Below, piece after piece: positions 25,078 through 33,917 of a stretch of 48,450 nt of DNA. Location: the NCBI GenBank assembly GCA_950097225.1, contig CATNCE010000001.1:1-48450 (forward strand), written 5' to 3'. Positions within the stretch are counted from its first letter, which is position 1. Each line of letters opens with the position of its first letter. This stretch comes from an uncultured Bacilli bacterium. GTDB lineage: Bacteria; Bacillota_I; Bacilli_A; RF39; UBA660. The notes beneath the pieces were generated by a model. That model did not search any database. It was given only the letters and a program-made list of their open reading frames with translations, and was not told where the DNA came from. Both the position numbers and the translations under genes were made by a program.

Positions 25078-26160
25078 ATGCGAGTTGTGATTACAGCAGG
25101 GGGGACAGGGGGACATATCTATCCTGCTTTAGCAATTCTTGATTACATTAAGGAACGTGAACCGGATTCTGAGTTTATTTATATTGGAACTCATAATAGA
25201 ATGGAAAAAGATATTGTTCCAAAAAGAGGAATTAAATATGAAGCTATTTGTATATATGGGTTATCGACTTCCTTAAAATTGATGGGGCGTAATATAAAGA
25301 ATGTCTTCTTAATTAATAAAGCTTATAAGCGTTGTGTAGAAATTATTAAAGATTTTAAACCAGATGTAGTAATTGGAGTAGGTGGGTATGTTACATATCC
25401 AGTTATAAAAGCTGCTCATGCTTGTCATGTAAAAACTTTTATTCATGAGCAAAATAGTATTCCTGGAAAAGCTAATAAGGGCTTGTTAAAGTGGGTAGAT
25501 GTTGTTGGAGTTAGCTTTGATGAATCAAAAAAGTATATCAAACATGATAAAGTTGTTTTAACAGGGAATCCCGTTTCTGAAAAAGCACTTAAGGCTGAGG
25601 TTATACCTAAAACTAAATATGGCCTTGATAAGAATAAGAAGAGTATTTTAATATTCAATGGGTCTTTAGGGAGTGGGTCAGTTAATTTAAAAATGTTGGA
25701 TTTTTTAAGTACGGTTGGAGATGAAAAATACCAAATACTTTATATTACGGGAAATGGTTTTTATGATAAATTCAAGAATAGCAATTTACCTAAAAATGTC
25801 TTTATCTATCCTTATGTAGATAATTTGAGTGGGCTTATGAAAGATATGGATTTGATTATTTGTAGAGCAGGAGCATCCTCAATTGCTGAAATAACAGCAT
25901 TAGGATTGCCAGTTATTTTTATACCTAGCCCTTATGTAGCTAATAATCATCAATATTATAATGCTAGAGCAATAATTGATGCAGAAGCAGGAGATATGAT
26001 CTTAGAGCAAGATTTAACTAGTGAGGTATTAAAAGAACATATTGATGCAATTATTAATGATGAGGCAAAGATGCGGAACATGAGTAAAAACTTAAAGAAA
26101 CTTAGTATAAATGATTCGGCTACGAAAATATATAATGAAATAAAAGATATGCTTAGTTAG
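25078..26160 (+). CDS. murG: UDP-GlcNAc:lipid I GlcNAc transferase
   Basis: Adds GlcNAc to undecaprenyl-PP-MurNAc-pentapeptide (lipid I) at the inner face of the membrane, giving lipid II, the last cytoplasmic step of peptidoglycan precursor synthesis. ATG 25078 follows AAGAGGTGAGATT; the longer open frame upstream has no ribosome site. The 360 residues start MRVVITAGGTGGHIYPALA, with the first G-loop of GT28 enzymes, and carry GVGGYVTYP, HEQNSIPG, GSLGSGSVN and the UDP-GlcNAc site CRAGASSIAEITALGLPVI followed by NNHQYYNA. All are MurG hallmarks. It is followed after 11 bases by divIB, as in many Firmicutes division clusters, although the other mur/fts genes are absent here. Confidence 0.97.
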   Translation: MRVVITAGGTGGHIYPALAILDYIKEREPDSEFIYIGTHNRMEKDIVPKRGIKYEAICIYGLSTSLKLMGRNIKNVFLINKAYKRCVEIIKDFKPDVVIGVGGYVTYPVIKAAHACHVKTFIHEQNSIPGKANKGLLKWVDVVGVSFDESKKYIKHDKVVLTGNPVSEKALKAEVIPKTKYGLDKNKKSILIFNGSLGSGSVNLKMLDFLSTVGDEKYQILYITGNGFYDKFKNSNLPKNVFIYPYVDNLSGLMKDMDLIICRAGASSIAEITALGLPVIFIPSPYVANNHQYYNARAIIDAEAGDMILEQDLTSEVLKEHIDAIINDEAKMRNMSKNLKKLSINDSATKIYNEIKDMLS

Positions 26161-26171
26161 GAGGGGAATAG

Positions 26172-26912
26172 ATGGAGACTCGTTCAGAGCGCAATATTAT
26201 AAAGAAAAAAATAAAAAAGAAAAGACTTAATATAGCTAGAACATTGGTTGTAGTATTAGTTGTTTACATTATTGTCTGTGTGGGAATCCATCTTTATCAG
26301 CAGCCAGTAAAAAACTATGTTATAACCGGTAATAGCTTTTTAACAGATGTCGATATTATTCGCGAGTTAAATTTAGAAGATTATCCATCATTTGTCTCTA
26401 TTAATACTAAAAAGTTGAAAAAAGAACTCGAGAATAATGTATACATAAAGAAGGCTGAAGTAAAGTATCATTGGGATTTTACTTTATCAATTGAAATTGA
26501 GGAGAATACACCGATGTTATTTATGAAATTAGATGGTAAGGTGTGTTTAGCAGATGGAACATTGGTTGATGCTACTAATGATAATAGTGTTGGAATACCA
26601 ATATTACTTAATACTACTACTGATGAAGCTTTGAAGAATTTGGCTGTAAGTTTAAGTGAACTTGATGAGGGAGTATTATATTTAATAAATGATATTGAAT
26701 ATAAACCATCTTATAATAGTTCTAATCAAGTAATAGATAGTAATCGTTTTTTATTGTCGATGAACGATAAAAATATGGTCTATGTAAATGCTAAGAGATT
26801 AAAGTCGATGAATAAGTATTTGGATATTATTGCTACTAATAAGATTACTAGTAATGGGACACTTTATTTGGATGGAACAGAAGATAATTACTTTTTTAAA
26901 AAGTTTGAGTAA
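26172..26912 (+). CDS. divIB: Cell division protein DivIB/FtsQ
   Basis: Septal membrane protein that links FtsL/DivIC to the division machinery. A Lys/Arg-rich cytoplasmic N-terminus (KKKIKKKRLNIAR), one helix (residues 23-41, LVVVLVVYIIVCVGI), then a POTRA domain (about 48-117: VKNYVITGNSFLTDVDIIREL ... KKAEVKYHWDFTLSIEIEE) and the beta domain with NRFLLSMNDKNMVYVNAKRL. The order and length (246) match DivIB. AGGAGG site before ATG 26172, co-transcribed with murG. Confidence 0.92.
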   Translation: METRSERNIIKKKIKKKRLNIARTLVVVLVVYIIVCVGIHLYQQPVKNYVITGNSFLTDVDIIRELNLEDYPSFVSINTKKLKKELENNVYIKKAEVKYHWDFTLSIEIEENTPMLFMKLDGKVCLADGTLVDATNDNSVGIPILLNTTTDEALKNLAVSLSELDEGVLYLINDIEYKPSYNSSNQVIDSNRFLLSMNDKNMVYVNAKRLKSMNKYLDIIATNKITSNGTLYLDGTEDNYFFKKFE

Positions 26913-26920
26913 GAGGTTTT

Positions 26921-27529
26921 ATGAATATTAATTATGATAAATTAATGATGGAAGAGATTGCTAATTTAAAGGGGAGTAAGAAAAAAGTTTTATTGCATAG
27001 TTGTTGTGGACCTTGTTCATCGGCTTGTATTGAGAGGTTGAAGGATTATTTTGATGTAACAGTTATATATTATAATCCTAATATTGAACCATTAGAAGAG
27101 TATGAGCATAGGAAGCGTGAGCAAATAAGATTATTAAGTGAATGGAATATTGAGTACTTAGAAAGTGATTATGATAATGAGGTATTTAAAGAGAGGACTG
27201 AGGCACTTGCTTTGGAGCCTGAGGGTGGAAAAAGGTGCAGTGTCTGCTTTGGCATTAGATTAAAATATACGGCTTTGATGGCTTATAAAAAGGGTTTTGA
27301 TTATTTTGCTACGACTTTGACTGTGTCTCCTCATAAGAATAGTCAAGTTATTAATGAGATTGGCCAGAATATTGGTGAATCCGTTGGCGTTAAGTATTTA
27401 TTTGCTGATTTTAAAAAAAGAGAAGGCTATAAAAGAAGTATTGAATTAGCTAAAGAATATGATTTATATCGTCAAGATTATTGTGGATGTTTATATAGCA
27501 AGGATGGGAGTAAGTATGATGAAGAATAA
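26921..27529 (+). CDS. queH: Epoxyqueuosine reductase QueH
   Basis: Iron-sulfur enzyme for the last step of queuosine formation in tRNA, reducing epoxyqueuosine to queuosine; QueH is the cobalamin-independent replacement for QueG. The 202-residue sequence shows the family's Cys set: HSCCGPCSSAC (Cys28, Cys29), KRCSVCFGIRL, and DYCGCLYS near the C-terminus, plus TTLTVSPHKN. Length is normal. It follows divIB by 8 bases and its last 14 bases overlap the prepilin gene, so it belongs to the murG operon. No other queuosine genes are in the window. Confidence 0.95.
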   Translation: MNINYDKLMMEEIANLKGSKKKVLLHSCCGPCSSACIERLKDYFDVTVIYYNPNIEPLEEYEHRKREQIRLLSEWNIEYLESDYDNEVFKERTEALALEPEGGKRCSVCFGIRLKYTALMAYKKGFDYFATTLTVSPHKNSQVINEIGQNIGESVGVKYLFADFKKREGYKRSIELAKEYDLYRQDYCGCLYSKDGSKYDEE

Positions 27530-28046
27530 AAATGGTTTTACGTTAGTAGAAGTTCTAGCGGTTTTATCAGTAGTTGCTGTTGTGGCAATAATGGTTATGC
27601 CTTCATTGTTAAAGTCATTTTCTAATGCGAAGAAGATGCTTAATAAGTATGATTTAGAAGGAGTTACTGATGCAGGTAGAACGTATATTATTGATCTTGA
27701 TAATGATGTCTTAGCTTATACTTATCAAGGAAATAACAATGTAACTGTAGATGGAAAAGTTTATCGAAAAGGGGATCAAATACGTGGATATGATTTAAAA
27801 TTATTTTTGATTAACCAAGGTGGTATTGAAGTTACAATGCAAACTTTAGTAAAAGAAGGGTACTATGATAAGAATTGTCATTATGCAGGGGAAACAGTAA
27901 ATGGTGTTGTTTTAACAAAGGATCAAAATTGTCATATGCCTAAAAATTGTACTTTAAAAGTAGGAATAGAGTATAAGATTAGTGCTGATGGGGCTTATTA
28001 TGTAACAACGGGTTATACCTCTAAAATCTTACGTGGTTGTGAGTAA
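27516..28046 (+). CDS. Type IV prepilin-like protein, orphan
   Basis: About 176 residues starting MMKNKNGFTLVEVLAVLSVV. This is a classic class III (prepilin) signal: short basic leader, Gly, then N-methyl-Phe and Glu5, followed by a long hydrophobic helix. A prepilin peptidase would cut after the Gly. The head domain (residues 40-176) has four Cys, two of them in NCHYAGE and NCHMPKNC, and resembles minor pseudopilins. The start is set by overlap with queH and the site GGGAG; the longer frame upstream lies within queH. No other pilus, competence or peptidase gene is seen nearby, so the machine must be encoded elsewhere. A terminator follows. Confidence 0.85.
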   Translation: MMKNKNGFTLVEVLAVLSVVAVVAIMVMPSLLKSFSNAKKMLNKYDLEGVTDAGRTYIIDLDNDVLAYTYQGNNNVTVDGKVYRKGDQIRGYDLKLFLINQGGIEVTMQTLVKEGYYDKNCHYAGETVNGVVLTKDQNCHMPKNCTLKVGIEYKISADGAYYVTTGYTSKILRGCE

Positions 28047-28074
28047 ATAACAGAAATTGTCTGTTATTTTTTTT
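28046..28074 (+). terminator. Terminator of the murG-divIB-queH-pilin operon
   Basis: Eight-bp stem AATAACAG / CTGTTATT with loop AAATTGT, followed by TTTTTT. Confidence 0.88.
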
Positions 28075-28075
28075 G

Positions 28076-28176
28076 TAGTTTATCATTACACAATTACATA
28101 CAAAAGTGTGTCAAATTGTCCCTTTTTTTAACAAGTCTCTTGATTTTTTCGGGGGGGGGTATGATTAAATTATAGT
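28076..28176 (+). promoter_or_regulatory. Poly-G (G9) promoter region, candidate phase-variable
   Basis: The element TAGTTTATCATTACA (28076-28090) is followed by a conserved GTGTGTCAAAT stretch and then TTGATT (28140-28145), TTTTC, nine G (28151-28159) and TATGAT (28160-28165). The -35/-10 spacer is 14 bp with G9 and would reach the optimal 17 with G12. A second possible -10, TAAATT at 28166, has a spacer of 20, reaching 17 with G6. The same architecture, also with G9, lies at 44672-44776 before a paralogous gene. Slippage in such tracts is a known on/off mechanism for surface genes. Confidence 0.7.
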
Positions 28177-28218
28177 AGGAAAGTATGTTTAGTTATAAAC
28201 AAAAAAAGGTGATATGAT

Positions 28219-29625
28219 ATGACACAAAATAGTAAAAGAATAGCTGTTATTTTATCAGTGTTGATCTTGGTAATAGGTTTTGCTGCAGTAACAACAACAC
28301 TAGTATTAAATGGTGGTTTGTTAATAAGCGAATCAGATGACTTTAAGATAATATTTACTGAAGCTATCTTAGATGGAAAAAAAGATAATAGTTTAATAAG
28401 TAGTGATAAGAAAACAATAACGTTTGAGTCACAAGAGTTATTAGATTTAAATGATAAAACTACATTAGAGTATATGGTAGCAAATACAAGTAGAAATTAT
28501 GATGCAAATGTAAGTGTAAATTGTAGTATAAGTAGTGACACCAACGAATATGTCTATGTAAGAAATAATCCAAGTGAAATGATAGTTGAAGCTGGAACAA
28601 GTAAAAAAGGAACAATCGAAGTAGAGTTAATAAAAGTATTAACTGAGAGTAAAGAAGTATCTTTAACATGTGAGTTAGTTTCTACACCAATTGAAAGGGA
28701 TAGTTTGGGTTCTGAGTATGTTACTCCTGGCGTAAGAACTTTAATGAACATAAATCAAACTGATTTTAAAAGTGATATTTATTGTTGGATTGAACAGCGC
28801 TGGGGAACTCCCGATTGTGGGTACGAAAGAACAATAGAAGGAGAATTTCAAAAAGCTATATGGAATAATAAGTATAAATATTTTATAAAAAAAATTATTA
28901 TAGAAGATAAAATTAATATACCAGCTGATGTTATAGAGTCATGGGATGTATCAGAAAATCAAGATGGAAGTATAATGGCTTATTTAGTAGAAAATGAACA
29001 ATCTAATCAATATGTTAATTATTATACAGCTTATATTCAAGCTGATGGAAAGATAATAGCTAACGAAGATAGTAGCAATTTATTTTCTGACTTTTATTCT
29101 ATGACAGAAATACAAGGCTTAGAATATTTAGATACTAGCAAAGTTAAAAATATGAGACGTATGTTTTCCTTGTTTTTTTATGGTGATACTATAAATGTCT
29201 GCAATCCAATAGAGTTTATTGATGTTTCTAACTTTGATACAAGCAATGTAATCGATATGAGTTATATGTTTAATGGTTGTGGTAATTTAACAAGTTTAGA
29301 TATAAGTAATTTTGACACGAAGAATGTGACTGATATGAATAGTATGTTTTCTAATTGCAATAGTTTGACAAGTTTAGATTTAAGCAATTTTGATACAAAT
29401 AAAGTAACAGATATGAGTTCTATGTTTTCTGATTGTAGTAATTTGACCAATTTGAATTTAAGCAATTTTGATATTAGTAATGTGACAAGTGCTTCTCAGA
29501 TGTTCTCTGCAATGCCAAGTAATGCCAAAGTTTATGTAAAAGATGCAGTATCTCAACAATGGGTTTTGAATACTTATAATCGTCCATCCGCATGGACAAC
29601 AGAAAATGTTATTGTAAAGAGTTAA
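28219..29625 (+). CDS. Surface protein: camelysin/TasA-like N-terminal module plus DUF285 repeats
   Basis: A 468-residue exported protein. The N-terminal signal/anchor (RIAVILSVLILVIGFAAVTTTLVLNGG) and the first 155 residues form a module shared with the products at 39651 and 44819 (pattern DFxxxFxxAxxxGK...SLIxxDxxxIxF...TLEYxVxNxSRxYDAxVSxNC). Residues 160-330 hold unassigned sequence. Residues about 335-440 are three and a half 26-residue DUF285 (BspA-type leucine-rich) units with SNFDTxxVTDMxxMF, the repeat family expanded in mycoplasma and gut-bacterial surface proteins and used for binding. ATG 28219 after AAAAGGTGATATG. It is preceded by the poly-G promoter, so expression may switch on and off. 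Confidence 0.82.
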   Translation: MTQNSKRIAVILSVLILVIGFAAVTTTLVLNGGLLISESDDFKIIFTEAILDGKKDNSLISSDKKTITFESQELLDLNDKTTLEYMVANTSRNYDANVSVNCSISSDTNEYVYVRNNPSEMIVEAGTSKKGTIEVELIKVLTESKEVSLTCELVSTPIERDSLGSEYVTPGVRTLMNINQTDFKSDIYCWIEQRWGTPDCGYERTIEGEFQKAIWNNKYKYFIKKIIIEDKINIPADVIESWDVSENQDGSIMAYLVENEQSNQYVNYYTAYIQADGKIIANEDSSNLFSDFYSMTEIQGLEYLDTSKVKNMRRMFSLFFYGDTINVCNPIEFIDVSNFDTSNVIDMSYMFNGCGNLTSLDISNFDTKNVTDMNSMFSNCNSLTSLDLSNFDTNKVTDMSSMFSDCSNLTNLNLSNFDISNVTSASQMFSAMPSNAKVYVKDAVSQQWVLNTYNRPSAWTTENVIVKS

Positions 29626-29670
29626 AGAGGTAACTTTAGAGATGAGTTATCTCTTTTATATTTTAATTTT
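29624..29670 (+). terminator. Terminator after DUF285 surface protein
   Basis: Twelve-pair stem AAAGAGGTAACT / AGTTATCTCTTT (one G-T pair), loop of nine, followed by TTATATTTTAATTTT. Confidence 0.78.
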
Positions 29671-29712
29671 AATGATAATAAGTTATAATATAGGAAGTTA
29701 GAAGGAATGACT

Positions 29713-31638
29713 ATGAAGTTAAATTATGGGAAGTTATTTGTGATAAATTATCTTTATATAGTTGCTATTGAGCTTTCATTTAAGTTGATGGTAATTAAGA
29801 CTTTTGATATAGGTATAGTATATATATTAATATTTTCTTTAATTGGGGCTAGTATTGTTACTTTTTTATCTAGTTTATCTAAAAGAAGAGGAGTTAACAG
29901 AGCAATAAGTATTATTATATATTTTGTGTTATTGATTTTTGGAGTAACAGAGACAGTTTATTATAGCTTTTACAAGAGTATATATGGACTTTCGGGTCTT
30001 TCCTACGGGGGACAAGTAATGGAGTTCTTTTCAGCTATTTTAAGTCATGTTAAAGCTAATATTTTTATTATTGGGATAATTATAGCCATGTTTTTATTAA
30101 TGCTTTTTGTAACGAGTTTTATTAGCTTTAAGAAGTATAATCGTCATGATGCTCTTTCTTTAATCATTGTAACTTTGTTAATTGCTTTTAGTTCGTTGGA
30201 GCTTAATTTTAATGGTGTACATGATTTGATTTATAATCGTAATGATTTGATGGCAACAGCTAATAATATGGGGATAAATACAGCCTTAGTTAGTGATTCT
30301 TTAAAAGCCGTATTTGGTTTTGAAGAGAGTATTCGCTTATCTATAAGTGATCGTGAATTTACTAAGGATGAAAAGCTTGAATATAATACAAGTGATATTG
30401 ATTTTGATAAATTAATAGAAAAGGAAAAAGACAGCACTGTTAAAGATATGCATACCTATTTTAGTAGTGAGATGCCAACTAATAAAAATGAATATACGGG
30501 TTTATTTGCTGGTAAGAATTTGATTTTTATTGTGGCTGAGGGATTTTATCCAATTGCCGTTGATGAGAATATTACACCTACACTATATAAGCTAGTCAAT
30601 AATGGTTTAGTCTTTGATAATTATTATCAACCGATTTATAATTGTTCGACTTCTGATGGAGAATTTATTAATCAGTTATCTATTTTGCCTGGGGTATCGA
30701 CTTGTTCGATGAAATCAACGATGAAGAATTATTTACCATATAATTTGGGACTTATATTGCCAAAATATGGTTATAAAGCCAATGCTTTTCATGGTTGGAC
30801 GTATAATTATTATAGTAGGGATAAGATAATGCCTAATTTGGGGTATACTTATTATGGGTATGATCGCTTTAATAAGGGGTATAAATATGCTTTAAAGGGA
30901 ATAGAATATGCTTGGCCGACAAGTGATATTGATGTTATTAATAGTAGTTATGATATTTATAAAAATGAGGAGCGTTTTGTTACATATTATATGAGTATAA
31001 GTGGACATTTGGAGTATAATTTTACTGGAGGCAATGCGATGGCACTTAAGAATCGTGAGGCAGTAAAAGATATGGATGCTAAAGAGTCTATTAAAGCTTA
31101 TGTAGCTACTCAAGTCGAGTTTGATAGATCTTTAGAAATACTTATTAATAATTTAGATAGAGATGGTATTTTAGATGATACAGTTATTGTTATCTCACCA
31201 GATCACTATCCATATGGTTTAACTAATGCTGATATTGCTTCTTATGTTGATTGGATGCAAAATCCAGAGTTTGATTTATATAAAAATAATTTAGTAATAT
31301 ATAATAGCGAGATGGAAACTAAACATGTGGGTAAATATACATCTTCGTTAGATTTGTTGCCGACTTTATTGAATTTATTTGGTGTTGAGTATGATTCACG
31401 TTTGCTTATTGGCAAAGATATATTCTCAGAAGCAGAAGATTTGGTAATATTTAATAATAAATCGTGGATTACTAAAGTTGGCAGATATAATTATTTGAAA
31501 AAGAAGTTTGAGACGTTTTCAGATGAGGAAGTCAGCCAAGATTATATTGATAAAATAAATGCGATTGTTGAGCTTAAGTTTCAGATGAGTAAGTTATTAA
31601 TATCAAAAGATTATTATCGCAAGTTAGGAGAGATATGA
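29713..31638 (+). CDS. LTA-synthase-family (sulfatase-fold) membrane phosphoglycerol transferase
   Basis: A 641-residue enzyme of the LtaS type, which builds or modifies glycerophosphate polymers on the outside of the membrane. ATG 29713 is preferred because AAGGA directly abuts the ATG at 29707. About five N-terminal helices (residues 8-170) precede an extracellular sulfatase fold. Catalytic Thr313 is in NCSTSDGEF (compare TSDSE of LtaS). Metal ligands are the Glu in FIVAEGF and Asp497/His498 in SPDHYPYG; also SISGHLEY, and SLDLLPTLLNLFGVE near the end. Which polymer it makes is unknown. It lies one base ahead of ftsY, so they may be co-transcribed. Confidence 0.88.
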   Translation: MKLNYGKLFVINYLYIVAIELSFKLMVIKTFDIGIVYILIFSLIGASIVTFLSSLSKRRGVNRAISIIIYFVLLIFGVTETVYYSFYKSIYGLSGLSYGGQVMEFFSAILSHVKANIFIIGIIIAMFLLMLFVTSFISFKKYNRHDALSLIIVTLLIAFSSLELNFNGVHDLIYNRNDLMATANNMGINTALVSDSLKAVFGFEESIRLSISDREFTKDEKLEYNTSDIDFDKLIEKEKDSTVKDMHTYFSSEMPTNKNEYTGLFAGKNLIFIVAEGFYPIAVDENITPTLYKLVNNGLVFDNYYQPIYNCSTSDGEFINQLSILPGVSTCSMKSTMKNYLPYNLGLILPKYGYKANAFHGWTYNYYSRDKIMPNLGYTYYGYDRFNKGYKYALKGIEYAWPTSDIDVINSSYDIYKNEERFVTYYMSISGHLEYNFTGGNAMALKNREAVKDMDAKESIKAYVATQVEFDRSLEILINNLDRDGILDDTVIVISPDHYPYGLTNADIASYVDWMQNPEFDLYKNNLVIYNSEMETKHVGKYTSSLDLLPTLLNLFGVEYDSRLLIGKDIFSEAEDLVIFNNKSWITKVGRYNYLKKKFETFSDEEVSQDYIDKINAIVELKFQMSKLLISKDYYRKLGEI

Positions 31639-31639
31639 A

Positions 31640-32926
31640 ATGGGTTTATTTCAAAAATTTAAAGAGGTATTTAAGAGTAAGAAGGAACGAGAAGATGAAC
31701 TTAAGGAGATATTAGATGAAGAATTTGATGTTTCGTTTGATGGTGAGGACTCTAGTGAAGACGTTTTAGAAGAAAATAGCTGTGATGAAGTAGAAGAAGA
31801 AAAAAGTGATGAAATTTTACAAGATAATGATTCTTTAGATGATATACATTTAGAAAAAACAGAAAAAAGTGATGAAGTTAGCTCTAAAGAGGAAGATATA
31901 GTAACAGAAGATGTAGCTATTGAGTTACCTAAACTTGCTACTGAGAAAACAAAAAAGGCTAAGAAAAAGAAAAAGGGAATATTCAATTTATCGGAAAAAG
32001 ATCAAGATTTAGTGACTTATGATAAAGGTTTAGAGAAAACGCGAAAAGAGTTTGTTTCAGAGCTTAGTTTATTAGGTAAGCGATTCACTAAGGTTAATGA
32101 AGAATATTATGAAGAGTTAGAAAGTCTTCTAATAAAAGCAGATATTGGTGTTAATACAGTATTTAAATTTCTTGATCGTTTGAGGACGCGTGTAAAACAT
32201 GAAAATATTACTGATACTTCTTATTTAACTGAAGTTATTGTCGATGAGCTATTTATGATCTATGTTGAGGGTGAGAGTTTAACTGACAAGATCAATATTG
32301 CGGATTCTGGGCCAACAGTTATATTGATGGTTGGTGTTAATGGAGTTGGAAAGACTACGACGATTGGTAAACTTGCGAATAAGTATCATAATGAAGGTAA
32401 GAAAGTGATGCTAATTGCTGGCGATACTTTTAGAGCAGGGGCAGTTCCTCAACTCGAAGAATGGGCTAAGAGAACAGATTCTTTATTTTATGGTAAAGAG
32501 AATACTGATCCAGCTGGAGTTATCTATGATGGTCTTTTACAAGCTAAAGAAGAGAATGTTGATATTGTTTTAATTGATACGGCTGGACGTTTACAAAATA
32601 AAGTTAATTTAATGAATGAGTTAGATAAAATCAATAAAGTTATTGGTCGTCATGTTCCTGATGCTCCTCATGAGACTTTGCTAATTATTGATGCAACAAC
32701 TGGACAAAATGGAATTAGTCAGGCGGAAAGTTTTAAATCTATTACTAATATCACGGGTATTGTTCTGACAAAATTAGATGGTACAGCTAAAGGTGGAATA
32801 GTCTTAGCTATCAAAGAATCAGTTGGACTACCTGTTAAGTTTATTGGCTTGGGAGAAGGCCTTAATGATTTACGTGCATTTGATATAGAAGATTATATCT
32901 ATGGTTTATTTAAGGATATGATGTAA
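31640..32926 (+). CDS. ftsY: Signal recognition particle receptor FtsY
   Basis: GTPase that docks the signal recognition particle with its ribosome at the membrane. An acidic N-terminal A domain (residues 10-100, rich in Glu/Asp) and a basic patch (KTKKAKKKKKGIF) precede the NG domain. G1 is GVNGVGKTTT (about 231), followed by GDTFRAGAVPQLEEWA, G3 DTAGRLQNK, G4 TKLDGTAKGG and the ending GLGEGLNDLRAFDIEDYIYG. Complete and typical at 428 residues. ylxM overlaps its stop by one base (TAATG). AGGAG site before ATG 31640. Confidence 0.97.
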   Translation: MGLFQKFKEVFKSKKEREDELKEILDEEFDVSFDGEDSSEDVLEENSCDEVEEEKSDEILQDNDSLDDIHLEKTEKSDEVSSKEEDIVTEDVAIELPKLATEKTKKAKKKKKGIFNLSEKDQDLVTYDKGLEKTRKEFVSELSLLGKRFTKVNEEYYEELESLLIKADIGVNTVFKFLDRLRTRVKHENITDTSYLTEVIVDELFMIYVEGESLTDKINIADSGPTVILMVGVNGVGKTTTIGKLANKYHNEGKKVMLIAGDTFRAGAVPQLEEWAKRTDSLFYGKENTDPAGVIYDGLLQAKEENVDIVLIDTAGRLQNKVNLMNELDKINKVIGRHVPDAPHETLLIIDATTGQNGISQAESFKSITNITGIVLTKLDGTAKGGIVLAIKESVGLPVKFIGLGEGLNDLRAFDIEDYIYGLFKDMM

Positions 32927-33141
32927 TGGAAGAAAGAGTTTATTTGATTAATTTGTATGATTATTACAAAGATCTTTTAACAGAACGTCAAAGAAGTTAT
33001 TTTGAAGATTATTATTTTGATAATCTTTTAATGGACGAAATTGCTGAGAATAATGGTGTTAGTAAAAATGCGGTTAGTAAGTCTTTAATTGAAGCAAAAG
33101 AAAAATTAGAAGAATATGAACGTATTTTAAGTCTTTATTAA
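32926..33141 (+). CDS. ylxM: YlxM/p13-like SRP-associated protein
   Basis: A 71-residue helical protein with a sigma-70 region 4-like helix-turn-helix (LTERQRSYFEDYYFDNLLMD, then IAENNGVSKNAVSKSL). YlxM proteins bind the SRP GTPase Ffh and modulate its activity; the gene normally sits in the ftsY-ylxM-ffh order. Here it overlaps ftsY by one base, but ffh does not follow. It is shorter than the usual 105-110 residues, ending just after the fourth helix. No terminator is evident after it; the 139 bases up to 33280 hold an AT-rich stretch and a weak promoter. Confidence 0.9.
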   Translation: MEERVYLINLYDYYKDLLTERQRSYFEDYYFDNLLMDEIAENNGVSKNAVSKSLIEAKEKLEEYERILSLY

Positions 33142-33252
33142 AATACTATTAAAATAAACCAAATTTATCATCCGCATACGTATCAATCCAAAGTAATTAT
33201 ATTTAAGTTTTGTAAATTGATGAATTAGTAGTATTATTTTGAGATATTTTAA

Positions 33253-33261
33253 TGATATAAT
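33253..33261 (+). promoter_or_regulatory. Possible extended -10 promoter of the 33281 gene
   Basis: TGATATAAT, a perfect extended -10, 20 bases before ATG 33281; no good -35 box at the right distance. Confidence 0.4.
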
Positions 33262-33280
33262 TATTTTAGTAGGTGAGGGT

Positions 33281-33874
33281 ATGAGATTAAAGAAATTGTT
33301 TGTTATAGTAATGGTTTTAATGGCTGTAATAGTGCCAGGGAATGTTTTTGCTATTAATCAGTGTGAAGATTATTCAGTAGATAAGTGTCCAGCTACTTCT
33401 TGTAGGGTTCAAGATGGGGCTTGTGTCAAAGCGCATATAGGTGATAATTTCTGTTCAGAAGAAAAAGTAATGAATGCAACTAGAACAGTCGGTTATTTTC
33501 TTTATATAGCAAGGTTATTCATTCCGCTTATTGTTGCAGTTATGGGAATGCGAGATTTGTTTCGGGCAGTTACAGGTGGAGATGAAAAGTCAGTTGGGCA
33601 AGCTGCTAAAAAACTAGGAATTAGAATTGCGATTGGGTTAGCGGTTTTCTTTGTTCCAGCAATATTGCATGCAGTGTTGACAGCAATCGATGATTTCAAT
33701 GCTATTTTAGGAGATTATAAAATTTGTGAACTTTGTTTACTGGATCCTTTTAAATGCGAACCTGGTGCCGTGGATTCTGATCCGGGAGATGGTTCAGGGA
33801 AAAATGATGAATCTAGTCAACCTGATAATTCAGGAAAACATAATTCTGATGCAGTTGATGCTGTGATAAGATAG
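33281..33874 (+). CDS. Small secreted two-helix protein, pilin/TrbC-like architecture
   Basis: About 197 residues from ATG 33281 (site AGGTGAGGGT; the longer frame upstream covers the promoter). Signal peptide LFVIVMVLMAVIVPGNVFA. Then a Cys-rich segment with six Cys (CEDYSVDKCPATSCRVQDGAC ends the first group), and two membrane helices: TVGYFLYIARLFIPLIVAV and IRIAIGLAVFFVPAILHAVL, joined by a short loop GMRDLFRAVTGGDEKSVGQA. The C-terminus is disordered and Asp/Ser/Gly-rich after CELCLLDPFKC. Signal peptide plus two helices with a short loop is the layout of TrbC/VirB2 pilins, but no conjugation gene is near, so function is open. Confidence 0.7.
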   Translation: MRLKKLFVIVMVLMAVIVPGNVFAINQCEDYSVDKCPATSCRVQDGACVKAHIGDNFCSEEKVMNATRTVGYFLYIARLFIPLIVAVMGMRDLFRAVTGGDEKSVGQAAKKLGIRIAIGLAVFFVPAILHAVLTAIDDFNAILGDYKICELCLLDPFKCEPGAVDSDPGDGSGKNDESSQPDNSGKHNSDAVDAVIR

Positions 33875-33917
33875 GTGTTTTTGAGTAATTTAAATAGTAT
33901 GGTGGAATAGTTACTAA

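Noticed and set aside
28076..28218. Invertible promoter (recombinase switch)
   Set aside because: No pair of inverted repeats flanks the poly-G promoter and no recombinase gene is nearby; slippage is the simpler model.
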